The notes: generated by a model from the sequence alone, not told the origin. A stretch of 64,000 nucleotides of DNA from an uncultured Sphingomonadaceae bacterium (GCA_937995515.1 CALKJZ010000018.1:50048-114047); one strand, 5' to 3'. Shown: positions 24,861 through 34,141, counted from the first letter of the stretch. Numbers and translations: made by a program.

Positions 24861-25877
24861 ATGGCCGCAGCCCTCGACAGGCGGATGCTTCTGGCGGGTG
24901 CAACGGCTGCAGCCCTGGCCGGGCGGGGCCGCGCGGAGGTGCCGGGCGGGCGCTGGCTGCGCGGCGGCGACCTGCCGTTCGCCGTGCAGGAAATCTACCC
25001 CGCGCTGTTCGACGAGCGGATCGTTGTGGCCGGAGGCTTCCGCCAGCGCGCCGGGCCGATCATCTGGCCGACCACCAGCGTGGTGGCCTGGGAGGGCGGG
25101 CAATGGCGCCCGCTTGCCGACCTTCCGGAGCGCCGGCACCATCTGATGCTCGTCGCCAGCGCCCGGCCCCTCGTTGCGATCGGTGGCTTCACGTCGCGGC
25201 CTGGCGCGCTGTGGGAGGGCCGGCGCGAGGTGTGGCGGCTCGGCGCGCCGGACGGGCGCTGGGAGCCGGGCCCGCCGCTGCCCACGCCGCAGGCGGAAAG
25301 CGCGGCCGGCGCATGTGCAGGGCTCGTCGTTCTCGCCGGCGGCCGCGTTCCCGCCCGGGCCGCCAATGCCTCCTATGACGATCACCAGGATACGGGCCGC
25401 ACGCTGGTGCTCCGCGACGGCGCGGGGCAATGGCTGGAGGCCGCGCCCATGCCGGTCGCGCGCAACAGCAGCGCCTTCGGCGTGCTGGCCGGGCGGCTGC
25501 ACGTGGTGGGCGGGCGGCGGAGCCTCGGGCAGGGGCGGATCGTGAACCTTGCCGACCATCACGCCTGGGATCCGGCAACGGACCGGTGGGAGGCGCGGGC
25601 GCCGCTTCCGGCCCCGCGCGGCGGCCACGCGGCGGCCGTGCTTGGCGGGCGGCTCCACGTGCTGGGCGGCGAGGCCTTCGGCGACGCGCCAACCGTCTTC
25701 CGCGAGCACTGGAGCTACGACCCGGCCGCCGACCGCTGGCAGGAGGAGCCGCCAATGCCCGAGGCGCGGCACGGACTTGGCGCGGTGGCCCTCGGCGGGC
25801 GCGTGCACGTGGTTGGCGGGGCAAGCGCACCAGGTGGCCGCGGCACCAGCGCCCGGCACGATATCTTCTCGCCCTGA
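24861..25877 (+). CDS. Secreted kelch-repeat beta-propeller protein
   Basis: A 338-aa exported protein. The N-terminus DRRMLLAGATAAALAGRGRAE has a twin-Arg-like signal. The body contains about six kelch repeats, recognisable by xVVAGG / HVVGG and RW.......LP spacing (for example GRLHVVGGRRSLGQGRI, GRLHVLGGEAFGD, GRVHVVGGASAPG). Kelch propellers bind carbohydrates or proteins, and some (N-acetylneuraminate mutarotase, NanM) are enzymes. The nearby glycan genes make carbohydrate binding or epimerisation plausible, but no active site is assigned. Confidence 0.85.
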   Translation: MAAALDRRMLLAGATAAALAGRGRAEVPGGRWLRGGDLPFAVQEIYPALFDERIVVAGGFRQRAGPIIWPTTSVVAWEGGQWRPLADLPERRHHLMLVASARPLVAIGGFTSRPGALWEGRREVWRLGAPDGRWEPGPPLPTPQAESAAGACAGLVVLAGGRVPARAANASYDDHQDTGRTLVLRDGAGQWLEAAPMPVARNSSAFGVLAGRLHVVGGRRSLGQGRIVNLADHHAWDPATDRWEARAPLPAPRGGHAAAVLGGRLHVLGGEAFGDAPTVFREHWSYDPAADRWQEEPPMPEARHGLGAVALGGRVHVVGGASAPGGRGTSARHDIFSP

Positions 25878-25884
25878 AAAATGG

Positions 25885-26385
25885 TTATGAGCTCTTCCTG
25901 CGCTCGAATATGAAGTTGCGCACGGCCGCGATCAGCTCGGGCGAGGCATGGGGTGCAATGGCTCCGGCCGCGCCGCCGCCTGCGCGCGCGGCCGCGATCG
26001 CGGCTTCGAGCCCTGTTTCATCATCGGCGACAAACACGCCCGGGCGGCCGCGGAACTTCGCAGCGGTTGCCAGCTGGTGCTCGTTGCGGTGCTCACCCAG
26101 CGAGGCCTTGCGCGGCATGACAACGATGGGCTTTGCCTGTGCCAGCGCGGCGATGATCGAGCCCATGCCGGCATGCGCGATCACGAGCGGCGCGGCGGCA
26201 AAGCGGGCCTCGAACTCGGCAGCCGGCAAGAGGTCCGCCCATTCGAAGTGGCAGGGGCGATAGCTTTCGGGGCCGAGCCGGCCGAGCTGGCCAAAGACCG
26301 GCCCGCCGCCGCCTGCAACCCAGGCATCCACCGCGCGCACCAGCCGGTCGAACGGCTCCTGCGTGCCGCAGGCCAGCAGGATCAC
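25885..26385 (-). CDS. Alg13/PssE-like glycosyltransferase catalytic subunit
   Basis: A 166-aa protein equal to the C-terminal GT-B half of GT28 enzymes. It has VILLACGTQEPFDRL (Alg13 opening) and APLVIAHAGMGSIIAALAQ with HRNEHQLATA, the donor-binding motif. It forms an active enzyme only with an Alg14-type membrane partner, encoded directly upstream. The GTG start at 26385 overlaps the partner stop (GTGA), supporting equimolar synthesis; the longer track ORF would overlap the partner by 55 bases. It probably adds a sugar to a lipid-linked precursor. Confidence 0.82.
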   Translation of the reverse strand: MILLACGTQEPFDRLVRAVDAWVAGGGGPVFGQLGRLGPESYRPCHFEWADLLPAAEFEARFAAAPLVIAHAGMGSIIAALAQAKPIVVMPRKASLGEHRNEHQLATAAKFRGRPGVFVADDETGLEAAIAAARAGGGAAGAIAPHASPELIAAVRNFIFERRKSS

Positions 26386-26864
26386 AGCACCGCGCCGCGG
26401 TAATGCGGCCCCTCGGGCCGGGCGACATCCGGCCATTGTGTGAGAAAGAGGTCGGCATGCGGGCCGGCAAGGCGGCCGGAGAGGCTGAGTTCCGCAGCAT
26501 TGGCGATGCTGTCGATCCAGCAGGTGCGCGCGCCCAGAAGCCGGCCCAGCCGCAGCGCCACGAAGCCGGGTGCGGCGCCGGTTGTCACGATCACCTCCGG
26601 CCGCACCTTCAGGAGGATGCCGGCAATCTCGCCGGTCATCCGGAGTATCCGCACCTTCTCGTTGCGGTTGGCATCGGTGCAGACATGAAACCCGGCCACG
26701 GCCTCGCCACGCGCGGCGACGCGCGCCTCCAGCCCCGCGCGCTGGTCGGCCGAGGTGGTCAGCCAGTGCGTCTCGCAGCCGTCGAAGGCGGGCATCAGCC
26801 GGTTGAGCTGGATCCAGTGCCCGCCGGTCGAGGCGACCGCGAGCACGCGCGGCCGGCTGCTCAC
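26382..26864 (-). CDS. Alg14/PssD-like glycosyltransferase membrane subunit
   Basis: A 160-aa protein matching the N-terminal half of split GT28 enzymes. The motif VLAVASTGGHWIQLNRLMPA is the Alg14 opening; VIVTTGAAPGFVALRLG and WIDSIANAAELSLSGRLAG complete the acceptor-side domain. It recruits the Alg13-like subunit to the membrane. The start GTG 26864 overlaps the stop of the upstream hydrolase (GTGA). Split EpsE/EpsF or PssD/PssE pairs work in exopolysaccharide synthesis, which fits the neighbouring cluster. Confidence 0.82.
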   Translation of the reverse strand: MSSRPRVLAVASTGGHWIQLNRLMPAFDGCETHWLTTSADQRAGLEARVAARGEAVAGFHVCTDANRNEKVRILRMTGEIAGILLKVRPEVIVTTGAAPGFVALRLGRLLGARTCWIDSIANAAELSLSGRLAGPHADLFLTQWPDVARPEGPHYRGAVL

Positions 26865-27808
26865 CTGCTGGCCCGCGGCGCGCAGCCGCCGCCCGGGCGG
26901 CCGTCGGCGTCCGGGCTCCGGCGCCGCACGTCGTCGATGGCGGTCACAATGGCGTCTGGTGCATCGAACATCATCATGTGGCCCGAATCTGCCACGAGGC
27001 GTGCCTCCCCGCGCAGGAAGCGGGCGGCGATCTCGCGGTGCAGACCGTGCCAGACGTCGCGTGCCGGCCCCTCGGGATAGCTCCGTCCTGCCGTGAGCAG
27101 CACGACGGGTGCATCGGCCGGGGTGGCAGGCGCGGACTCGATGGCATCCGATGTGCCGGCAAACAGGGTCTTGATCTCCGAAAGCCTGGCCTCCCAGCGC
27201 TCGGCGGCCCGTTCAGGTGGCGTGGTCAGGCAGGGTTTCAGGGCCGGGTCCGCAGGGTCGATCGGCCCGGCGCGGGCCGCGGCAAGGCATCGTGTTGCGC
27301 GGTCGAGGAATGGCTGGACCGAGCCGGCACCCGGACCGGCGACAGCCTCGAATCGCCGTGGCTGGTGCGGCACGGCGCTGTCCACGAAGACCATGCCGGC
27401 AATCTCGCGCGGGCGGTCGATGGCGAACTGGCGGATGTAGAGCCCGCCCGCGGAATGGCCGACGAGGATGTAGGGCCCGCCGATGCCGGCCGACTGAAGT
27501 GCCAGGGCGAGGTCGCGCGCGATGGCCCGCCCGTCGCGCGGCAGCGGCCCGGGGCTTGAGCGGCCGGCACCTGCGCGGTCGTAGGCGCAGGTGCGGCTGC
27601 GCTGCGAAAGCGGGCCCATCAGCCGCCCCCACGCCCGGCTGTCGGCCGCCCAGCCGCTCTCCAGGAGAATGGTGGGGCTGCCGGAGCCGGCGCACCAGAG
27701 GTTGATCGTGCGCCCGTCGGGCAGGCGCGCGGCGATGTCGCGCGGCATGGGCGCGGCCGCGGCGAGGAGCAGGGCCGCGCCCATGAGCGCTGCGCCGTGC
27801 CAGCGCAT
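26861..27808 (-). CDS. Secreted alpha/beta hydrolase
   Basis: A 315-aa hydrolase with an N-terminal signal peptide (MRWHGAALMGAALLLAAAAP). The oxyanion strand is near PTILLESGWAADSRAWGRLM, the nucleophile Ser is in LVGHSAGGLYIRQ, the acid is probably near APVVLLTAGRSYPEG and the His is in LVADSGHMMMFDAPD. Substrate unknown; such proteins are often esterases. It lies 5 bases after the uvrD stop and overlaps the Alg14-like gene. Confidence 0.82.
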   Translation of the reverse strand: MRWHGAALMGAALLLAAAAPMPRDIAARLPDGRTINLWCAGSGSPTILLESGWAADSRAWGRLMGPLSQRSRTCAYDRAGAGRSSPGPLPRDGRAIARDLALALQSAGIGGPYILVGHSAGGLYIRQFAIDRPREIAGMVFVDSAVPHQPRRFEAVAGPGAGSVQPFLDRATRCLAAARAGPIDPADPALKPCLTTPPERAAERWEARLSEIKTLFAGTSDAIESAPATPADAPVVLLTAGRSYPEGPARDVWHGLHREIAARFLRGEARLVADSGHMMMFDAPDAIVTAIDDVRRRSPDADGRPGGGCAPRASR

Positions 27809-27813
27809 GGCCC

Positions 27814-30087
27814 TCAGACCGCCGTCACGAAGCTGTCGAGCACCATCTTGGTGCCGGCGTGGTCGAACGCCACTTCGAGCCTGTTGGCGTGCTGGGCGGT
27901 GATCGTGCCCGTTCCGAACTTCTGGTGGAACACCCGGTCGCCAACGCCGAGATCTCCGCGCGGCATGGCGCCAATGGTGGTGGCGGTGGCCCGCGCCTCG
28001 ATGGTGGCCGGGCGCTGGACCCCATGCCGCGCCGCGCGCTGCCACCCCGCGCCGCGGCCCGCGGCGCGCCCGGCATCGGCAAAGGGTGCATCGGGCGCAA
28101 ACACGGCCGCGCGCCACAGGCTGGCGCCGCCGGTCATCGTCGTGTGCTGCGCGACATGCTCGGGCGGAAGCTCGGCGATGAACCGCGAGGGGATGGCGCT
28201 CGTCCACTGGCCGTAGATCCGCCGGTTGGCCGCGTGGAGGATGGCGGCGGTGCGCCGGGCGCGGGTGATGCCGACATAGGCGAGGCGCCGCTCCTCCTCG
28301 AGGGCGGCCGCGCCGCCTTCGTCGAGCGCCCGCTGCGAGGGGAACAGGCCTTCCTCCCAGCCGGGCAGGAACACATGGTCGAACTCCAGCCCCTTGCTGG
28401 CATGGAGGGTCATCAGCGTCACCTTCGGGCTTTCGGTGTCGCGCTCATTGTCCATCACCAGCGCCACATGGTCGAGAAAGGCGGTCAGATCCGGCCAGTC
28501 CTCCATCGCCCGGCCGAGTTCGCGCAGGTTCTCGATCCGGCCCTGCGATTCGGGCGCGCGGTCGGCCTCGAGCATTGCGAGATAGCCCGATTCGGCAAGC
28601 ACCAGCTCGAGAAGGGCGGCCGGGGCGAGCTTGGGTGCGGCGGCCCGCCAGCGCCTGAGATCTGCCAGCAGCCGGGCAAGGCTCCGCCGCGCCTGCGGGG
28701 CAAGCTCGTCGGTCTCGGTGAGCGCCTGCGCGGCCTGGGGCAGTGTCGTGCCCGTCTGCCGCGCATGCCGGATGATCCGCTCGAGCGCCCGGTCGCCGAG
28801 GCCGCGCTTCGGGCGGTTGAGGATCCGCTCGAAGGCCAGCGCATCGTCGCCCTGCTGGACGAGCCTCAGGTAGGCGATGAGGTCGCGGATCTCGGCGCGT
28901 TCATAAAAGCGCATGCCGGCCAGCACGCGGTAGGGAAGGCCGGTGGCGATGAACCTGTCCTCGAACTCGCGGGTCTGGAACTGGGCGCGCACAAGGATGG
29001 CGATCGAATCGGCCGGGGCGCCCCCGGCAAGGAGGCCCGCGATCCGCTCGCCGACGAGGCGCGCCTCCTCCGGCCCGTCCCACACGCCGATCACCTCGAC
29101 CTTCTCGCCGTCGCCCGCTTGGGTCCACAGCGTCTTGCCAAGCCGCGCGCCGTTGCGGGCGATCACGCCGCCCGCGGCCGAGAGGATATGCTGGGTGGAG
29201 CGGTAGTTCTGCTCGAGGCGGATGACCCGTGCGCCGGGAAAATCCGTCTCGAACGACAGGATGTTGCCCACATCTGCGCCGCGCCAGGAATAGATCGACT
29301 GGTCGTCGTCGCCCACGCAGCAGATGTTGCCGTGGCCGCCGTGGGCGGGCGCGGCCAGCAGGCGCAGCCACGCATTCTGCGCGGCGTTGGTATCCTGATA
29401 TTCGTCGACCAGAACATAGCGCAGCCGCCGCTGCCAGCCCGAGAGCACATCGGGATGGCTGCGCAGGATGGTGAGCATGTGCAGCAGCAGGTCGCCGAAA
29501 TCGGCGGTGTTGAGGGCTCTGAGCGCCTGCTGGTAGGCAGCATAGAGCGCCGCCCCCCTGCCATTGGCGAACGCGAAGGATTCGCCCGGCGGCACGTCAT
29601 CCGGGCTCCAGCCGCGGTTCTTCCAGCGGTCGACCAGGGCGGCGAGATGGCGGGCCTGCCAGCGCCGCTCGTCGAGCCCCGCCTCGCCGATCAGGCGCTT
29701 GAGCAGCCGCTCGACATCATCCGGGTCGATGATCGTGAAGCCCGGGGTGAGGCCGACGAGCTCGGCGTGGCGGCGCAGCATGCGGGCTGCTGTGGCGTGG
29801 AAGGTGCCAAGCCACGGCATGCCCTCGGCCTCGGCGCCGATCATGGCGGCAAGCCGGTCCCGCATCTCGCGCGCGGCCTTGTTGGTGAATGTGACGGCCA
29901 GGATCTCCGACGGCCACGCGCGGCGCTGGCCGAGGATCACGGCCAGCCGCGCGGTGAGCGCGCTGGTCTTGCCCGTGCCGGCGCCGGCCAGCACGAGAAG
30001 CGGCCCTTCGGTTGTGAGCGCGGCCTCGCGCTGCGCCGGGTTGAGGCCTGCCAGCCAGGCAGGTTCCGAGGCGGGAAGGGTGGCCAT
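27814..30087 (-). CDS. uvrD: UvrD/PcrA-type DNA helicase
   Basis: A 757-aa SF1A 3'-5' helicase. It has Walker A LAGAGTGKTSALTA, Walker B VLVDEYQDTN, motif III GDDDQSIYSWRGADVG, motif V LMTLHASKGLEFDHVFLPGW and motif VI LAYVGITRARR. The C-terminal ~50 residues carry the Tudor-like RNA-polymerase-interacting segment (VGDRVFHQKFGTGTITA). It unwinds DNA in mismatch and nucleotide-excision repair. The start at ATG 30087 (MATLPASEP) is chosen over the upstream track start, which would add a 13-residue nonconserved extension. Confidence 0.93.
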   Translation of the reverse strand: MATLPASEPAWLAGLNPAQREAALTTEGPLLVLAGAGTGKTSALTARLAVILGQRRAWPSEILAVTFTNKAAREMRDRLAAMIGAEAEGMPWLGTFHATAARMLRRHAELVGLTPGFTIIDPDDVERLLKRLIGEAGLDERRWQARHLAALVDRWKNRGWSPDDVPPGESFAFANGRGAALYAAYQQALRALNTADFGDLLLHMLTILRSHPDVLSGWQRRLRYVLVDEYQDTNAAQNAWLRLLAAPAHGGHGNICCVGDDDQSIYSWRGADVGNILSFETDFPGARVIRLEQNYRSTQHILSAAGGVIARNGARLGKTLWTQAGDGEKVEVIGVWDGPEEARLVGERIAGLLAGGAPADSIAILVRAQFQTREFEDRFIATGLPYRVLAGMRFYERAEIRDLIAYLRLVQQGDDALAFERILNRPKRGLGDRALERIIRHARQTGTTLPQAAQALTETDELAPQARRSLARLLADLRRWRAAAPKLAPAALLELVLAESGYLAMLEADRAPESQGRIENLRELGRAMEDWPDLTAFLDHVALVMDNERDTESPKVTLMTLHASKGLEFDHVFLPGWEEGLFPSQRALDEGGAAALEEERRLAYVGITRARRTAAILHAANRRIYGQWTSAIPSRFIAELPPEHVAQHTTMTGGASLWRAAVFAPDAPFADAGRAAGRGAGWQRAARHGVQRPATIEARATATTIGAMPRGDLGVGDRVFHQKFGTGTITAQHANRLEVAFDHAGTKMVLDSFVTAV

Positions 30088-30148
30088 GCGCCCGAACGGA
30101 TAGCGACCCCCGGGTGCGGCCGGCAAGCCCCGCGCAGGGTCTCACCTG

Positions 30149-30733
30149 CTAGGCGCCTTGCCGGTCGGCTCCGGTGCGCGCGGCCACGGGCCCTGAAGGC
30201 CGCAGCAGGCGCAGCCGGGCGCGGCCCACGTCGCGCACCGTCTCCAGCTGCAGCCCCGGAACGTCGAGCGGGTCGGTCCGCGCCGTCTCCACGGCAATCC
30301 AGGCCGCAGGCGCGATCCAGCCCTGGGCCAGCGCCGAGGCGAGCGCCGGCTCGGCAAGCCCGCGCGCATAGGGAGGGTCTGCGAAGACGAGATCGAACCC
30401 GCGCGGGGCGTGCGGCAGCCGGGTTGCATCAAACGGCAGCACCGATGCGCGCGCGCCGGCGTTCAGCCGGGCGATATTGGCCTCGGCGGCAGCGCGGGCT
30501 GCGCGGTCGTGGTCGATGAGCAGGGCGGTTGCCGCCCCGCGCGAGAGGGCCTCGAGCGCCAGCGCCCCCGATCCGGCAAAGAGATCGAGCACGGCGAGAT
30601 CCGCAAAGCTGCCAAGACGGCTCACCAGCATCGAGAACAGCGTCTCGCGCGTGCGGTCCGCCGTCGGGCGGACGGCATGGCCCTGCGGCGCGTCGAGAAG
30701 GCGGCTCCGCCAGCTGCCGGCAATGATCCGCAT
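30149..30733 (-). CDS. rsmD: 16S rRNA (guanine-966-N2)-methyltransferase RsmD
   Basis: A 194-aa methyltransferase that modifies G966 in the 30S subunit. The start MRIIAGSWRSRLLDAPQG and RPTADRTRETLFSML are RsmD hallmarks. SAM binding uses VLDLFAGSGALALEALSRGA, and the catalytic motif is DPPY in LVFADPPYARGL. The start lies 7 bases after the upstream rluB stop, the usual alphaproteobacterial neighbour. Confidence 0.93.
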   Translation of the reverse strand: MRIIAGSWRSRLLDAPQGHAVRPTADRTRETLFSMLVSRLGSFADLAVLDLFAGSGALALEALSRGAATALLIDHDRAARAAAEANIARLNAGARASVLPFDATRLPHAPRGFDLVFADPPYARGLAEPALASALAQGWIAPAAWIAVETARTDPLDVPGLQLETVRDVGRARLRLLRPSGPVAARTGADRQGA

Positions 30734-30740
30734 CGCCAGC

Positions 30741-31586
30741 TCAGGGCTCCCGTGCGCCGGGGCGGCGTCCGGGCCCGGCGCGCGAACGGTTGCCGGGCCC
30801 GAGCGAGGCGACGATGCCGGCGGGCACCTCCTCGAGCGCGCGGGGGGCAAGGTCGCCCAGCACCAGCGGGCCGTAGGCGGTGCGGATGAGCCGCGAAACC
30901 CTGAGCCCCATCGCCTCGCACAGGCGGCGGACCTCGCGGTTCTTGCCCTCTGTCAGCCGCATGGTGAGCCAGATGTTGGCAGCCCCGCGGCTGGCCCGGC
31001 GGTCGATCGACGCCTCGACGGGGCCATAGCGCACGCCATCGATGGTGATCCCCTCGGCGAGCGCCTCGAGATCGGCCATGCGCACCTGCCCCTGCGCGCG
31101 CACGCGGTAGGTGCGCGGGACTGCGTTGGCCGGAAGCTCGAGGTGGCGCTTCAGCGCGCCATCGTTGGTCAGAAGCAGAAGCCCCTCGGTGTTGAGGTCG
31201 AGGCGGCCGACGGGCATCAGGCGCGGCAGCCCGCCCGTGCCGGGCAGCGGCAGAATGTCGAAGATCGTCGGCCGCCCGGCCGGATCGCGCGTGGTCGTGA
31301 GAAATCCGGCGGGCTTGTGAAAGCGGAACAGGCGGCTCGGCCCGGCGGGGGCGACCGGTGCGCCGTCGACCTCCACGCCCTCGAGCGAGACGAGGCATGT
31401 GGCCGGTGTCGTTACCGGCCGGCCGTGGACCGCCACCCGGCCCTCGGCGATCATCCGCTCCGCATCCCGGCGGGAGGCGATGCCGGCGCGCGCGAGCAGC
31501 TTGGCGATCCGCTCGCCCGCTGCGGGCGGCTCGGCCGGCGACCGGGCCGATGCTCGGCGTTCGGGCCTGCGGCGAAGGGCGCGCAC
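30741..31586 (-). CDS. rluB: RsuA/RluB-family 23S rRNA pseudouridine synthase
   Basis: A 281-aa enzyme. An N-terminal S4 RNA-binding domain (RIAKLLARAGIASRRDAERMI) is followed by the catalytic domain with VGRLDLNTEGLLLLTND (catalytic Asp) and LTEGKNREVRRLCEAMGL. The family forms pseudouridine in the peptidyl-transferase region of 23S rRNA. It starts with GTG at 31586, 7 bases after the lrp stop. The C-terminus is an Arg/Pro-rich tail. RluB rather than RluE/F is the likely member, given linkage to rsmD. Confidence 0.88.
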   Translation of the reverse strand: MRALRRRPERRASARSPAEPPAAGERIAKLLARAGIASRRDAERMIAEGRVAVHGRPVTTPATCLVSLEGVEVDGAPVAPAGPSRLFRFHKPAGFLTTTRDPAGRPTIFDILPLPGTGGLPRLMPVGRLDLNTEGLLLLTNDGALKRHLELPANAVPRTYRVRAQGQVRMADLEALAEGITIDGVRYGPVEASIDRRASRGAANIWLTMRLTEGKNREVRRLCEAMGLRVSRLIRTAYGPLVLGDLAPRALEEVPAGIVASLGPGNRSRAGPGRRPGAREP

Positions 31587-31593
31587 GCCGCGC

Positions 31594-32088
31594 TCAGCCG
31601 CTCACGGGCACGCCCGGGAGCGCCTTGGAGGTGCGGATGGTCAGCGAGGTCTTCACGCTTGCCACATTGGCCGCGCTTGTCAGGTGCGCGGTCAGGAACC
31701 GCTGGAAATCCTGCAGGTCGCGAGCGACGACCTTCAGCAGGAAGTCGATCTCCCCGTTCAGCATGTGGCACTCCCGCACCTGGGGCAGGGCCGCCACATG
31801 GGCCTCGAAGGCGCGCAGGTCGGCCTCGGCCTGGCTCTTCAGCGAGACCATGGCAAAGACCGTGACGGGCCAGCCAAGCGCCTCGGCAGACAGCGCTGCA
31901 TGATAGCCGGTGATCACGCCCGCCTCCTCGAGCGCGCGGATCCGGCGCAGGCTCGGCGGCGCGGTCAGCCCCACCCGGGCTGCGACATCGACATTCGTCA
32001 TCCGGCCATCCTCCTGCAGCAGTTCAAGGATTTTCCGGTCGATGGCGTCGATCTGGTGCGTGCGCGCGCGCGGGAGCTCAATGGTCAT
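31594..32088 (-). CDS. Lrp/AsnC-family transcriptional regulator
   Basis: A 164-aa regulator. The N-terminal winged helix-turn-helix (IDRKILELLQEDGRMTNVDV ... TAPPSLRRIRALEEAGVI) is followed by the ligand-sensing RAM domain (VRECHMLNGEIDFLLKVVAR). Such proteins form octamers and respond to amino acids. It is divergent from trxB; the 139-bp spacer could contain its operator. The pairing Lrp / trxB / LysR recurs in alphaproteobacteria. Confidence 0.9.
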   Translation of the reverse strand: MTIELPRARTHQIDAIDRKILELLQEDGRMTNVDVAARVGLTAPPSLRRIRALEEAGVITGYHAALSAEALGWPVTVFAMVSLKSQAEADLRAFEAHVAALPQVRECHMLNGEIDFLLKVVARDLQDFQRFLTAHLTSAANVASVKTSLTIRTSKALPGVPVSG

Positions 32089-32227
32089 GCGGCCTCTTCT
32101 CGCAACCTGACGTCCCTACAGGAGGGAGGCCTGCCGGCTCAAGGGCGGGCTGGCACCCGCGCTTGCGCCCCGCGCCCCGGCCGCCTAGCACATCGGCCGT
32201 GCCGGAAGGAAACGCGGGAGACAGGAC

Positions 32228-33190
32228 ATGGCCGAGGCTCGGCATGCGCGACTGATCATCATCGGCTCCGGCCCCGCAGGGTATACGGCAGCTGTCTATG
32301 CCGCCCGCGCCGCGCTCGAACCCGTGCTGTTCCAGGGGCTCCAGCCTGGCGGCCAGCTCACCATCACCACCGAGGTGGAAAACTGGCCGGGCGACATCCG
32401 CGTGCAGGGTCCGGAGCTCATGGCCCGCATGGAGGCGCACGCCCGGGCGCTCGGAACCGAGCTCGTGCAGGATATCGTCACCCAGGTCGACCTCGGCCGC
32501 CGCCCGTTCCGTCTCGAGACCGACGCCGGCCAGGCATGGCTTGCCGATGCCCTGATCCTTGCAACGGGTGCGACCGCACGCTGGCTTGGCGTGCCCGGCG
32601 AGGAAGCGCTGCGCGGGCACGGGGTTTCGGCCTGCGCCACCTGCGACGGCTTCTTCTTCCGCAACCGGCGTGTTGCGGTGGTGGGCGGCGGCAACTCGGC
32701 TGCGGAAGAGGCGCTGTTCCTCACCAACTTCGCCGCCGAGGTCACCCTCATCCACCGCCGCGACACGCTGCGCGCGGACAAGACCAACCAGGCGCGGCTC
32801 CTGGCCAGCCCGAAGATCCGGCTGCTGTGGAACCATGTGGTCGAGGAAGTGCTGCCCGATGCCAGCGGGCGCGCCGTCGGCGCGCTTCGCCTGCGCCATA
32901 CGGTCTCGGGTGCGGAACAGCGGCTGGAGGTCGACGGCCTGTTCGTTGCCATCGGCCACGATCCGGCAACCGGGCTCGTCCGCGGCCAGCTCGCCATGGA
33001 CGCAGACGGCTATCTGCTCACCCGGCCCGACAGCACCGAGACCAGCATCGCCGGCGTGTTTGCCGCCGGCGACGTCAGGGACAAGGTGTTCCGGCAGGCG
33101 GTGACCTCTGCCGGCATGGGGTGCATGGCAGCACTCGAGGCGGAGCGCTTTCTTGCCGGGGCAGGCCACGCGCAGGCCAAGGCGGCCTGA
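32228..33190 (+). CDS. trxB: Thioredoxin reductase
   Basis: A 320-aa FAD/NADPH enzyme that reduces thioredoxin. The FAD-binding motif is LIIIGSGPAGYTAAVYAARA, the redox-active pair is C136-A-T-C139 in VSACATCDGFFFRN, the NADPH motif is VAVVGGGNSAAEEALFLTN, and the C-terminal FAD motif is IAGVFAAGDVRDKVFRQA. All diagnostic residues are present. GGGAGACAGGAC precedes the ATG. Confidence 0.96.
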   Translation: MAEARHARLIIIGSGPAGYTAAVYAARAALEPVLFQGLQPGGQLTITTEVENWPGDIRVQGPELMARMEAHARALGTELVQDIVTQVDLGRRPFRLETDAGQAWLADALILATGATARWLGVPGEEALRGHGVSACATCDGFFFRNRRVAVVGGGNSAAEEALFLTNFAAEVTLIHRRDTLRADKTNQARLLASPKIRLLWNHVVEEVLPDASGRAVGALRLRHTVSGAEQRLEVDGLFVAIGHDPATGLVRGQLAMDADGYLLTRPDSTETSIAGVFAAGDVRDKVFRQAVTSAGMGCMAALEAERFLAGAGHAQAKAA

Positions 33191-33204
33191 GGGCGGGCCT
33201 CTCC

Positions 33205-34122
33205 ATGTTGCAGGACTGGGACAAGCTGCGGCTGTTTCACGCAGTGGCACTCGCCGGCTCGTTCACCGAGGCGGCGCGGCGGCTGCGCATGTCGCAGCCG
33301 GCCCTGTCCCGCCAGATCATTGCGCTCGAGGAGGCGCTTGGCGCCAAGCTGTTCCACCGCCATGCCCGCGGGCTCGCGCTTACCAACGAGGGCGAGCAGC
33401 TGTTCCAGACAACCGCGCAGATGCTCGATTCGCTCGAGCAGGCCCGCGCGCGCATCGAGGCCACCCGCAACCGGCCGACGGGCGAGATCCGCCTGACCAC
33501 CACCGTCAGCTTCGGCTCCACCTGGCTCAGCCGGCAACTGGCCGATTTCCTCGCGCTCTACCCCGATATCCGCGTGAGCCTTCTGCTTTCGGACGAGGAC
33601 ATCGACCTCTCCCGCCGCGAGGCCGACTGCGCGATCCGCTTCCACAAGCCGCACCAGGCGGAAATCGTGCAGCGGCCGCTGGCGCAGATCCGGCACTGGC
33701 TGTGCGCCTCGCCTGCCTATCTCGACCGGCACGGCCGCCCGAGGGCCGCCGAAGACCTGCTCGGCCATCGGCTCATCGCCTATGGTCCGGCCGCGCCGGC
33801 CTATCTGCGCGCGATCAACTGGGTGCTCGAACTCGGCCACGACGGCCCGCCGCGCGAGCCGGTACTTTCGGTCAACAGCAGCATCGGCGTGCTGCAGGCA
33901 GTGGAAAGCGGCGCAGGGATCGCAGCCCTTCCCACCTATCTCATCCAGCAGAGCCGGGGCCGCGTCGAAATTCTCCTGCCGCACGTGGAAGGCGCGGTGT
34001 TCCAGACCTATTTCGCCTATCCGTCGGAGCTGCGCGGTTCAGTCCGCGTCGGCGTGCTGCGGGACTTTCTCGTCGAACGCATGACAACCGCAGCGCTGGG
34101 AGGGCCGCGCCCGCCGATCTGA
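33205..34122 (+). CDS. LysR-family transcriptional regulator
   Basis: A 305-aa LysR protein. The N-terminal helix-turn-helix LRLFHAVALAGSFTEAARRL, MSQPALSRQIIALEEALGAK is canonical, and the C-terminal periplasmic-binding-like domain runs from about residue 90. It begins 14 bases after trxB, so the two are probably co-transcribed. Targets are unknown; co-transcription suggests a redox-linked role. The perfect inverted repeat 20 bases after its stop could mark the message end. Confidence 0.92.
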   Translation: MLQDWDKLRLFHAVALAGSFTEAARRLRMSQPALSRQIIALEEALGAKLFHRHARGLALTNEGEQLFQTTAQMLDSLEQARARIEATRNRPTGEIRLTTTVSFGSTWLSRQLADFLALYPDIRVSLLLSDEDIDLSRREADCAIRFHKPHQAEIVQRPLAQIRHWLCASPAYLDRHGRPRAAEDLLGHRLIAYGPAAPAYLRAINWVLELGHDGPPREPVLSVNSSIGVLQAVESGAGIAALPTYLIQQSRGRVEILLPHVEGAVFQTYFAYPSELRGSVRVGVLRDFLVERMTTAALGGPRPPI

Positions 34123-34141
34123 GCGGCAGCGCCGCCCCGGC

